64,000 nucleotides of DNA from Megaleporinus macrocephalus (lineage: Eukaryota; Chordata; Actinopteri; Characiformes; Anostomidae): positions 27,717,866-27,781,865 of the forward strand of contig CM038706.1 in assembly GCA_021613375.1 (NCBI GenBank), written 5' to 3'. Position numbers and translations under genes: made by a program. Position 1 is the first letter of the stretch; each line of letters starts with the position of its first letter. The notes beneath the pieces are model-generated. The model did no database searches and had not been told where the DNA came from. It saw only the letters and a program-made list of their open reading frames with translations. Below, piece after piece: positions 12,963-23,805 of this stretch.

Positions 12963-14271
12963 TAATAAATGATTAGGATTCATCTAGAGTATAACCACTG
13001 CTGTAACAGCACAGTGCCTGATGTAATATTTGGACATAACTGACTACATTATGATACGTGCTGAGAGTGATCACACAGTGCTGCTCTGAGAGTGCTAGTA
13101 ATGAGGGCAGAAACCCTGCACAGCACCGAAGAACTTCTCAGCATCCCTGTTATATTCAGACATCCTTGCATACATGCCTTAAACCCTTAATGATGAGTAA
13201 AAAAGAATCTGCTTTTTAATCCACTCTTCTTTAATGCGCGTGGGGAAAAGTGGGCAGATAAATATGGTTTCTGCCTACTATGCTCTTATGGTATTTTGTG
13301 TCCTCAAATAGGCTGTTGGCATGTAAGTGAGGAATGTGGTATGGGCCACCACAGTGAACACAGCTCCACTTAACATAGCTTTTGGTCAGCAGAGAGATAG
13401 CTGGAGCAGAAGAGCAGGGCTCAGACTGGAGGATGTAGACAGTAGGCCATGGTCCCAGCAGCCGAGCATTCTTTCCATCCTGTGTGGGCACACTGATAAA
13501 CTGATAAACACACTCATCCAAGCTGGGAAAGGGTCAGGAGGTCTATAGTGAAGTCTATTGAATACTACTTTAATTGCATAAAGTGGTCAAAAACTGTAGT
13601 GGGTGGATATACTTACTATACTTACTAAGTTCATATTGCAATGTCAGCGGAGAGTAAAACATGGGAAACATAGCGTTTAAATGAATGCTCTTTTGTTAAG
13701 CACAGGGAATAGTAGGCCAGGTCGCCAAGAGCCACACAACTGTACTTACCTGAAGACACACAACCATACCAACCAGCCCTGGCACAGCAAAGCAGCACAT
13801 TAAGCAAATTTTAAGCTAAACAACAACTTATCACATTAAGACTCTCCTTACTAAAAACACTACACCTCCCAAGAGCCTTCACATCTGACTGTCGCCTCCC
13901 ATGGCCAGGCAAGCCAGTAGTGGGATGTTACATAGCATTACATAGCCCAGAGGTCAACCATCCAGGTGACAGCGGGGGATCCATCATATGCTGTGCTAGC
14001 ACAACAGCAAGACTACATATAACAACACAGTAATCTACTAAGATGTATCAACCTTATGTTCAAATCCAAGTCCATACTGCATTGGCTGAGGCATTCGGTT
14101 TTTCAACAGTGTCCCTAATGGTTTGAACAGATCTGTGTCCAAAATAATGACTCAGTAATGGACAATAATGACTGTCCTTGTGATGAGATATAGAAAAGGG
14201 AATAACTACAGTTGGTAGGGTAAGTTACAGTTCTCATACAAATGAATAAAAACAAAGTGTGGCGTCAGTGG

Positions 14272-14472
14272 GCACTCACTGGCAAAAAACAAACTGGTCC
14301 TTTGTGGATTCCCTTGATATAAGCTATAGGTTTAATAGGGTGTTTCTTGCTATGAACCCACATCTTCATGTTTCGGTTGTCAGGCTTGTCGGTCATAGCA
14401 AGAAACACCCAATAAAATCCATAGCTTATATCAAGGGAATCCACAAATGGGCCCTGTTTTGCCAGTTAGTGG
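14272..14472. mobile_element. Palindromic MITE with long inverted arms
   Basis: The left arm (about 14272-14356) and the reverse complement of the right arm (about 14392-14472) share TTTGTGGATTCCCTTGATAT, AAGCTAT, and GGGTGTTTCTTGCTATGA, with only a few mismatches and one small length change over about 80 bases. The loop is about 35 bases. No coding capacity. A diverged relative lies at about 27690-28010. Confidence 0.88.
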
Positions 14473-14999
14473 TAACCTTAAAGTAACTTGCAGCCATTTC
14501 TTCTTCTCTTTCTCGTTGCTATTGAAGTGGTAGAATGACTATTGAGTATGGGACTCAAAAAAAACAAGGGACACAGCACTTGTTGAAAAGATGATAGTAG
14601 AGTAGAGGCTTGGACCTGGACGCCTTAACAAGAAGTTTGAAGTTGAAAGAATTTAGACCCTTTTTAACTGTCAATGGTGCCTCACTATAAAAATGATCAT
14701 GAAAATGTTCACAGGTTCTGCCCCTGTTGTCTGCTGTGAGGATCTGAAGAGAAGTTTGTTTGTTTTATCCACTTATTAAATCTTATCAGATTGATGTATA
14801 TAAAAAGACACTAACATTAATTATCATTTTTTTTAATCATTAAATTCATTTCCACCAACATCACATACTAAACCATTTGAGTAACATTGCTTTAACAATG
14901 TGCAGAAATACAGAGGAAGCCTGTTTTTACAGGGGCGTGTAGTGAAGTGCAGGAGGGAGCACAATGAGTCTTTAAACCTCCTATTTTATTAAACAGTGC

Positions 15000-15620
15000 G
15001 AGAGAGCCATGTTTAGGGACCTCTCTCAAACGTTGCCTAATATCTCTGAGATTTTATAAGCTCTGGCATGAGATGCAAACAACATCCCTCCCTTTACGAG
15101 GGGTCCAGCTCGTCCAGCTCGTGACCCCGGCACACTTTTTTATACGAGCGGGCTGTGCTGATGGGGATGATAAAAGGCCTCGGAATAGGCCTTTGATGGA
15201 GCCAATGAACTGCACAAAGTTTACCCACATGACTGCTGAGGTTTATGCATCTCATATGTGTTGACGGTCGAGAGTCGGATAATGCGTTGGAGTCAAACTT
15301 GGAGGAGGAAGACATTTAAAAGCACCCACGCACACACATAGCTCTGAGCGGCTTATTTTCAAACCCACCCCTCCCAGCAGATGTTGTTCATTATTAAAAA
15401 AAGCGTGTTTGACGAAGGAGTCCAAATTGCACCGTTTTCAGCGCAAACAGTTCTCTCACAATTATCCTGCCAAAGCCTGTGTGCGTTGGCACAGCGCTTC
15501 ATCTCTCCCATTGTTTGGTTAGTTGTTAGCGGCTGTTTTCTCAGAGGAGCTCCAAGGCTGCCTCATGATGACTAAATAGTCCCTTAATATTCTGCTTCTT
15601 AGGCCGCTGTCCAGCGAGAA
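15000..15620. other. Repeat-poor island with AT-core homeobox-like motifs; possible enhancer
   Basis: GC-richer than its flanks, free of simple repeats, with TTTTATAA, TTTTTATACGAG, GATGATAAAAGG and ATGCAAAC motifs that could bind homeodomain or POU factors. No splice-bounded coding frame. Weak evidence. The rest of 14473-16750 shows nothing I recognise. Confidence 0.3.
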
Positions 15621-16799
15621 GGGACCCACTACGTGGGAGGCTGCTCAGCGATCTTTACGCAATGACAACTTTTTGGCCTAGAATTTGCTGAACTGCTTGG
15701 ATGCCGGAACAGTTATTTGTGACCAGTGTCCTAATGTTCATCTGATGTAATATCGAGCCTTTCTTAAAAAGATATTAAAAACAGAACTTTGGATATTTTA
15801 GACAGTCACATAGAAGAGCAACTCTTGTTTCTCAGACCCTCAGAATGGAATCATCTTTGGAAAAGAGATATGTGAGTGTGAAGAACTCTGTCTGTACAAA
15901 AGTTTCTCCAAGGACGAGGAACCACTTTATTTTAAATAGAGGAGCTTATACTGACTGCAGTAATGCATATAAATGGAAAATCATTTGATGGCCATCAGTT
16001 TAAGGCATACAATATACAAGGGCTTTTAGCAACCAAGAGCAATTTCACTAAACTTGTGTCAACGTCAGACTAGCATCCAAAACTGTGACACGGTGACATG
16101 CTAATAGAGAGAACAGCCCAATTCTGGAGCTATTTTCAGAGGTTTCTTAATAGTTTTTCAAAATATTTTGGATTCTGGATTGGGCTAAATCCCTGGAATA
16201 CCAAAGGAAATGAAATAAAATGACAAAGCCAGACCCAAACGCAGAAGTCCAAATCAAATGAAAAATTATAGATCTCTGGGGTCAGAGATCAGGAAGAAGC
16301 ACGACTACATCCAACAATCACAGGAAGTATGAGCTCAGCTACAACACAGTTAGTTCCAAATTCACTGCATGATTGGCTGAGAGGTTACTGGTGAATGGCT
16401 AGCCTGTATCTTGATAAACAAAAGCTCCAAATTTAAAAATGTTGGTAATTTTTTTATGAGTGATGCATATCATCAGTTGGCCTACAGATTTATAGGCATG
16501 TGTCCAATAGGCATTGTCTATATTTAGTGTTTAGTATTTTATTTGTGAGGTTATATTTGCATAAAACTTATTTTTTAAATAAGTTAAAACGTCCTCTACA
16601 GAGAACACACAGCGTAATGCACAACTGCTGTTAATTAAGTGAATTTAACATGTTGAAAAAATAAAGTTATGGAACAAGTTAGGCAAAAGTTATAGAACAT
16701 ATTTTTTCCCAATATGTTTAACTCACAGAAAAACAGAAATTATGCACTAAGATTTGCAAGATTTTGTAGAATATTCCACTGAACCTCTCAGCATCACTG

Positions 16800-17345
16800 G
16801 TTTGACAGAGTTTACGCAGCTGCACACAAACCTGCAGTCGTGAGCCACTGGACACTGGAGCAGTGGAAATGTGTTCTCTGGAGTGATATATGTTAATTAA
16901 TGAATCTTGGTGTGGTGGATGCCTACTAAAACGCATAGTGCCAACAGGGAAGTTTGGTGGAGAAGAGATAGGCTGTTTGTCAGGTTTTAGGCTCTTATGT
17001 CCAGTAAAGTGTGATGTTAATGTTCCAGCATACAAAGACAACAACAGTTTGGGGAAAACTTCTTCCTGTTCCAGCATGTCACAAGCTCCATAAAGACATG
17101 GATTGATGAGTTTGCCATGACCTCAATCCCACTGGACACCTTTTAGATAACCTGGAACACAAATTGCAAGTCAGGTCTTTTGACTGAATTCCCACAGACA
17201 CACTACAACATTTTGTGGAAAGTCCTTCCAGAGGAGTGAATGTTGTTATATCTGCAAAGGAGGGGACCAACTTCAAACCTATTGTTTTAGAACAGGCCAA
17301 GTGTGATGTGTGATGGTCAAGTGACCATATATTTTTGGCCATATA
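16800..17345 (+). pseudogene. Decayed Tc1/mariner transposase remnant (3' part)
   Basis: The order of phrases follows the C-terminal half and 3' end of a fish Tc1-like transposase gene: AGTGGAAATGTGTTCTCTGG, GTGCCAACAGGGAAGTTTGG, CAGCATACAAAGACAAC, CTTCCTGTTCCAGCATG, CATAAAGACATGGATTGATG, then ACACCTTTTAGATAACCTGG and GAAAGTCCTTCCAGAGGAGT. The frame is broken by stops and indels and the 5' half is not recognisable, so it cannot encode an active enzyme. Ends after TTTTTGGCCATAT. Family assignment is from memory of such elements. Confidence 0.78.
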
Positions 17346-18640
17346 ATATCACTAAAGGCTAGTCTGTTGCCTAGACAGGCTGATTGGTTACCTGCTGATA
17401 GGCAGGTTCAGGGGGCTATTTTTCTTCACAGAAAGTAAAGAAAGGTTTTTGGTACATCTTAGTCTCAAAAGCTGATCTTAAATATTATTACCAAAACGGA
17501 GGCGGAATCTCTTTATTAACCTCAATGTTCAGCAGTTCTGTGAGATTAGCTGATGCACCCAGCTGGACCTTGTGTGTATGAGGACACCTGAGCCAACATC
17601 TCAAGGTAAAGCATTTACTGCCAGATATCACTGCGTAAGTACTTCAGTAATGATTTATCAAAGTGACGTCAGTGTGAAGCCTTTCTTCACACCAATAATT
17701 TACATGACATATTTTTCCAATTAGAAATATTGATCTTATGACCAAAGAGTAGAACAGTGTCGTCTCTGTACTGGTTATATGGGAGGCGTGTGTTATGAAA
17801 GGAGTATCTGTACAGCAGACGAAGTCTCTCCTGTTCAGGAGGCTAATACAATGTCCCTGTTGTTTTAGCATGCTCAATATCTCCTCTGTTATCAGAGTGT
17901 CAATATTAGTCAGGAGGCATTTGGCCTTGGTGGCTGTGAAACACCTACACCGCTGTAGTCAGGAGTAGCCTCGATTCAGACAGGCCTGGGTGGAAGCTCT
18001 GGTAAACAGAAGCTAAGCACATGCTCTTGAACTCTGCGTGTGTGTTTACGAGCTGCCTTGACGTTGTCACCTTGGCTTTCTTCCCAGGGACGCTGCTCAC
18101 GCTGGTATTCTGCTCTGTTTACTCAACTGCTCCCTCAAAACCTTTTAAAAATGTAGCCCAGTGCCACACACGCACTGATGTACCCAGACTGACATGCAAG
18201 GACACAAAGAAAACAAATGCAGGTGTCCAAACCATGAAATACAGAGAATAAACATCAGTATGTGAACTATTCCTCCTGTACACGATTCATTAAATCATTG
18301 CTTTCCATTCAGCTGTAACGTGAATAATCACACTTGGCCAGATATTATAAGACTACAGAGAATTTTTTATACATATGACTTTTTCTTTTATACTGAACAC
18401 AATCATACTGAATCTGTTCAAACCTGGGCACAGACTGTACTGAAGTAAATGGCCAGCTTGACTAAACATCACTGTCAAATCGCATTGCCAGCTGCCAACA
18501 GGGAAACACTGAATAACGCAATTGACTACAGTTCCTTATAAATTTGTGCGATTTGATGAATTAAACACAGTACTAGTGATATTTTTTTATTTTGTTTTTT
18601 ATTTTTACTTGATTTACTTTCAGTGATTTACTTGACATGG
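17346..18640. other. Unique-looking sequence, no gene seen
   Basis: No coding segment, RNA gene or clear repeat recognised. Confidence 0.5.
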
Positions 18641-18830
18641 TCCCTGACAATTACACAGTCTGTTTTACTGACTGTGCCTTTAAGACAAGCCCAGTTCTGA
18701 TTGGCTACCCTGTATCAGAAAGCAGTCTAGACTGAAACACCCCTTATAACTTAAGTGTGAGTGGGTGTAGCTAAACTACCATCAGCTAAATAGCTGAAAA
18801 TATAGAACTTTGCCATTTTTTAAAAAACAT
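18641..18830 (+). repeat. Dispersed repeat, GTGCCTTTAAGAC type
   Basis: ACTGTGCCTTTAAGAC, TGATTGGC, CAGTCTAGACTGAAAC and CCTTATAACTT recur in the same order at 47758-47900 (ACTGTGCCTTTAAGAC, TGATTGGCCTG, CAGTCCACTCTGAAAC, CCTATAACTT) and, partly, at 42838-42960. Three copies in one window show it is an interspersed element; its class is unknown. Confidence 0.7.
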
Positions 18831-18966
18831 TATTGGAGAGAAAATTTTAATGGAAAGTTATTAAGCTAGCAGTGAAGTTATATATTAATAACATTTAAAC
18901 ATTTATTTAATATTTAGTAAAAATATTTATACCATAAGTAGTGGTTTCAGCTGTCAGTATGTTCAT

Positions 18967-19436
18967 TTAAAGGTGCAATGTGTAAGATAATAAATTAAAA
19001 AGGTTCCAAAATGAGTTAAAAATATTAACAGAATTGAAAGTAATAACAGATTTGAGGTATGCAATGTATCGCGTTACAAACATATCTACTTAGCATGCTT
19101 ACCAGTTAGCCCTGGCCCACCCTGTCTTGTAAAATCACTTTGTACCTCAAGCGACGATAGAGTCACTGTAGCATCGAGTCAGTTCAGTCCATGACATGAT
19201 GAAGAAGTAAAACGTCTGCTGACGTTTGCTCTCAGCAGAAAAACACATTCAGCAGCAAACAAAAGACGTAATAGAAATAGAAGCTAAACAAGAGCAAAAC
19301 AACACTGCAACAGCTTTCCACCACAGGAGACGCTCCTGGAGAGTAAAGGGTGTAGTTTGTTGTTAAACTCACAATATTTCTTCTAGACTGGTAAGGAGTA
19401 ACGAGGGGGAGACACCTTGTATCTTACAATATAAGT
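18967..19436 (+). mobile_element. MITE family with TTAAAGG ends, copy 1
   Basis: Begins TTAAAGGTGCAATGTGTAAG and ends near ATCTTACAAT. Its interior (CTTAGCATGC, CTGTCTTGTAAAATCACTTT, GTACCTCAAG, CATTCAGCAGCAAAC) recurs at 39250-39797 and, inverted, at 46425-47055. No transposase is encoded. Confidence 0.8.
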
Positions 19437-20985
19437 GTGGACACCCCAACATGCTGGTTATATGTTACTCCATAAAGGTTTGTAGTATGAATTCAACAGA
19501 TTGCATCATCTTAAAAATAGCTTCTCTAGCCAATTCCAAACTTCTCATCAAGGAATCCAAGTTTTATGTGTAGTTATCATCCAACTACAAATATTAATGC
19601 TTCTTTATATGCAATCAAATGTGCTGGTGATAGAAGTATAAATCCATGTGATGGCTGGGGCATCCAGAGGAAACCCTGTAACCGAACTTCTTCTAGCTAG
19701 CTCATAGGAGCTCTTTTTTACTGGAAATAAGACACTTCTGTTATATTTTACTATATTTAGAAGGACAGAGGACAGAGAGTCACCCTGAGTGGAACAGGTC
19801 AGCAGAGGGATCTGCCTCTCGCTGTCAGTCGGCCTGTGAGAACGCCTCACACCTGCAGCAGGCTGGCAGGGTGATAGATGATGTTTCTTTAAACTCTAGA
19901 GAGCGTGGGTTTCAGAGACCCGCTGTTTACTTTCTCTTGAAGTATAATGGGCCCCTTTGAATGAACAGAACCAGACAGGACTGCTGCCCCCTCAGGCTGG
20001 GAGCATGCAGACCGATTAGCTAATGACACATTCGGCTTCGATTAGTCAGAATGGACCCATCGTTAGACACTCAGCTAGGCCTCTCCCATTAGCTGTGGTA
20101 TTTCCTACCACTGGCCGCGCTGCTTTTTATAGATTCTGCACATCTTGCAGATGAAGTGGCAATTGCTTCTGAACCCTTCAACACCACAAAAGTCAGACCA
20201 CTGTGGATGGTAAAGGTGGGAAGATTGTCATTGATGCTTGAGGAGGAACTACTTGGACTACTTGTCCAATTCCTGTTTTATTATTAATAATCATTGCAAA
20301 AAACATTTCTTGTTTCTGGTCTATATTAACACAAAAAATGCTACAAGGAAAGTGTGAGAATAAGTATATCAAAATAAGTATATTCTCAAAATATGGTGTG
20401 GTCATCAACTGTATGTAACAAAATTGTGTTTGGCTAAGTGCCTGATATATTGCGCTAATGGGGGACATTGCCAGTTTGATGAACATGTGATCTTAGGTGG
20501 GGTTATGAATTGGGAGGACGTGGTGTTGAAGATCCCAGTGAACTACTGCTAACCTTATACTGTCAATGATGGGTAGTTGCTTGTTTTTGACAACTTAGAG
20601 TTAAAAGAATCCTTATCCAAAATTTTTCCCTTTGTGCAAAAAAAGGGTAGCTAGAGCTCGGAATGATGTCATTTTTAGGAAAAAATACAAGAACGTCTCT
20701 ATGCCAGTGAGTATTCTTAGCAACAAGCAAGCCAGCTAGTTATTGACATAAGTGAAAAGTTTAACTACCATAATATATTTATGTTCTCAAAACAGGGAAC
20801 TCGGTGGGGATCAGAATGAATTGTGGGAAAACATCTTTCTTTTTGGTTTCACATTTAAATAATGTGGGAATTGATTATACAAATATTTGTAGTTTTGCAA
20901 GGGAAGTCTTGCTTGATACAAGCTGCTTAGCAGTCTGTGGTTCTTCTTTACATGATGTGCTATACATTTTCAATAGTAGAGTGGT
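19437..20985. other. Unique-looking sequence, no gene seen
   Basis: A GC-richer patch at about 19780-20130 has no visible coding potential. Nothing else recognised. Confidence 0.5.
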
Positions 20986-20989
20986 CTGA

Positions 20990-21370
20990 ACTGCAGACAG
21001 GCCAGTCAAGCACACAAACCTGTCCTGCTGAAATAGCCTCCAGGAAAAAGACATCATCTTAATGGCAGCATATGTCTCTCTAAAATCCAAATATGTGCCT
21101 TGCATCAGTGGTACCTTCACGTATATGCAAATCACCTGATGCCCCTACCCTATGACAGATCTTGGCTTTTGCGTCTTTAGCTGGACTGAACTGATCATCC
21201 ATGTTTTCTGAAACTGAAACGTGGACTCATTAGACTACAGCACATGGTCTTTCTGACCATCTGAGAGGAGCCTGGGCTCAGACAACTAGACATCACTTCT
21301 GCATTAGATTGATGTATGGCTTTTTTGCTGCGTAATAGAGTTTCAAGTCGCATTTTTGATGCAGAGGCAA
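20990..21370 (+). repeat. Diverged dispersed transposon-like repeat
   Basis: The run GGCCAGTCAAGCACACAAAC, TGCTGAAATAGCC, AAAAAGACATCAT, ATGGCAGCATATG, GTACCTTCAC, GATCTTGGCTTTTG, AACGTGGACTCATTAGAC and GGCTTTTTTGCTGCGTAATAGAG parallels a repeat I know from several fish genomes. It has no intact frame. Class not assigned. Confidence 0.5.
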
Positions 21371-22603
21371 AACATTTTAAGTAAAAAACACAAGTTTATG
21401 CTTTATTTGTTATATTTAACACATTAGTATGATGGCTTCCCATGCAGTGCCCTCTGAGGGCTCAAAGGTCAGACACATTCAATGGCATGTTCTGCCCTTG
21501 TCCCCTACCAATTAAGAATACTCCATATTACCTTTCTTTCTTTTGCACAGTTATGCATCACAGAGTATTTAGAGTAATTACACCATGTAAGAGCTAAATA
21601 TTCTGTGATCTGGCGTTGAGAATTTTTGCGTTGCAGAGACTGAGCCTTTGCTGGAGCTCCATTTTTTACCCCTCACATGTTACCAATTCAAATGCTTATT
21701 GTGGAATGTTGCCCTGTGCCAACTTCTTTGGAGTGTGTTTGCAGGCATCAAATTTAAAATTGTTTATATTTACAAAATGCAATCAACTTGTTCAGCATCT
21801 CAACACTAGAAGTAATTTCTTTGTACACTTGTCAGGTAAATAAGTATAGAGAAATAGTGTTTATATAATTTGCAGGTTGTTTACACCAAGAGCCTTTTTT
21901 CTTTTGAATACAAAAGTGAGGAAGCACACACGCAGGTTAGGTTTGCTTCTCTCACTAATAAAAGTGGGAGTGGAGGAGCTCCACTTACTCTGTTATTCCG
22001 ATGCCTGTGGACAAGTTCATGAGAGCTGCTCTGTTGATTGTGGACCTGCATCAACTACATCACAATCACTGTTGCTCTGGTGTAGCGGAGCTCGCAAGAG
22101 TCACAAGAGCCGCTTGGCTTGCGGTTATGTCTGGCCCAGAAGCAGGTATGATACAGACAGAAAAGGCTGGAAGAAAAGCGGATCCGCTTACGGACCGTGA
22201 GAGTATCAGTGGAGCCTCTTGTCGAGTGTTCCTCTTCAAATCTGGCCCTGAGGCCCAGCAGTGATGTCAGAATGACAGTCTAGACAGCAGCTGTCTCTCA
22301 GTGAGCGGTTCCAAAACTCCATCCACTCAGGACATCACCCCACCACCCTCCTCCGCCTCCGCCTTTCCACACACTCATCTCTTCTCTGTGCTCGGGCCCA
22401 GTCAGGAGAGGACTGCTTCCACTGCATATTTCACTGACTTAAAGGGCCAGCACGGGATTTTTAACCAACTGTTGACATATGAAGATGTGTTGGTGCTGTT
22501 ATACGAGTTGCTCCACACACTTGTAGCATTGACCGGGTCTGAACTGGGACACTGACCATAGTTTGTCTTTTGATTTGTACAGTGGAATTTTGTGAGTGAG
22601 TTC
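21371..22603. other. Unique-looking sequence, no gene seen
   Basis: A GC-richer patch lies at 21950-22440 with overlapping plus-strand frames of 107 and 87 codons. Neither has splice-bounded or family support. Confidence 0.45.
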
Positions 22604-23110
22604 TATGTACAGTAGTTTTAGGGACTTTATATATAAAAAGCTATTTTTCCAGAATGGAAGTTTTATTTTTTCTGCAAAATACTTCAAATATTCAAATAGT
22701 ATTAAACAGTAAGTGGTGGTTTTACACATATCAGTGTGTTTATTTAACCCTTTCCAGGCTTCTCCTCGTGGAAATAACCCAGTATTATTTACAGTTCTTA
22801 TCTAATACCTGCTTTGACTGCTCAGTACTTCATTAAGCTAAATCAAGATTGCTGCTGAAGGAATTTAATGCATTCATGCAATGTCTGAAGCATCCAGGAG
22901 AAATCTTGAACTAAACTTTGTTTTTCAAACTGGTGCACAATATATTATCTACTTCTTTCCAACACAATATTCATGCTACTCTGTATTGTATTTATGCCCA
23001 TTTACATCCATTGTAACTATATATAGTGTTCTTACTGGTGAAAATACTTGTATTGATAAACAGTTTTAAACAATGATCTTAGGTGCCTAAGACTTTTGCA
23101 CAGTAGTGTA
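22604..23110 (+). mobile_element. Non-autonomous element, CTAAGACTTTTGCACAGTA family, copy 1
   Basis: The right end is GGTGCCTAAGACTTTTGCAC with AGTAGTGTA; the left end has TGTACAGTAGTTTTAGGGAC. An inverted copy at 52968-53494 matches along most of its length, including CCTTTCCAGGCTT-like, CCTGCTTTGACTGCTC and ATCCAGGAGAAATC-like segments. The end sequence resembles Tc1-like fish elements. About 500 bp with no transposase. Confidence 0.8.
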
Positions 23111-23279
23111 TATTTGTGTTCTTATATGATTTTAATGACACAAACTACACTGGAAATCCATGTTTAGGTTTAAAACAGTTTTAACATTTTACAAAAGTGT
23201 TTCGTTAAGCTGATTCCATTATGTGTCAACAAAGCTTCCCTTACAGAAAAGGCAAAAGAATTAAACTATGTGATCACCT

Positions 23280-23805
23280 AAAAAAGTGTGAGCTAATGGG
23301 AAGACCATGTCTGAAAAAAATTGAACGAAAATTGTGATCATATGGAAATTTGGAAATTGTGATCTAATATAAATATCTAAGAACCACATTAAAATAAATG
23401 TGTGATTAAATGTGGACAATCTGGAAAACAACATGATTACATCTGATAAAAAATGGTAGGGAAAAATGTGATCATGTGTAGAAATTGTTTAATCATGTAA
23501 AAAAGTGTGGTGGTGTGAAAATGTGTTCAGACATAAAAAAATGTGACCACATCTAAAAAAAAAAAGTGATCAAGTGGGATAAAAAGCAAGTGAATGCATA
23601 TTGAAATGTGTTTTCACATGTGGAAAAGTTAAACGCATGAAAAAATTTATTAAATGTGAAAAAAATGTGATCACATGAAAAAAAGTAAAAACTTGTGAAG
23701 GTGCAAAATGTATGACCATATGTAAAAAACAGGTGAGCACAGAAAAGAAACGTATAATCAACTGTGGGAAAAAATGTATGATAACATGTGAAAAAAAAAT
23801 TTAGT
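23280..23805 (+). repeat. Degenerate minisatellite, GTGATCACATGTGAAAAAA-like
   Basis: More than twenty diverged units of about 20-25 bp made of GTGA-TCA-CATGTG followed by an A run. Poly-Phe/Thr/His minus-strand frames here (119 and 63 codons) are products of the repeat. Confidence 0.8.

Noticed and set aside
22001..22264. Overlapping GC-richer frames that might be an exon
   Set aside because: No family resemblance, no consistent splice borders, and competing frames of equal length.
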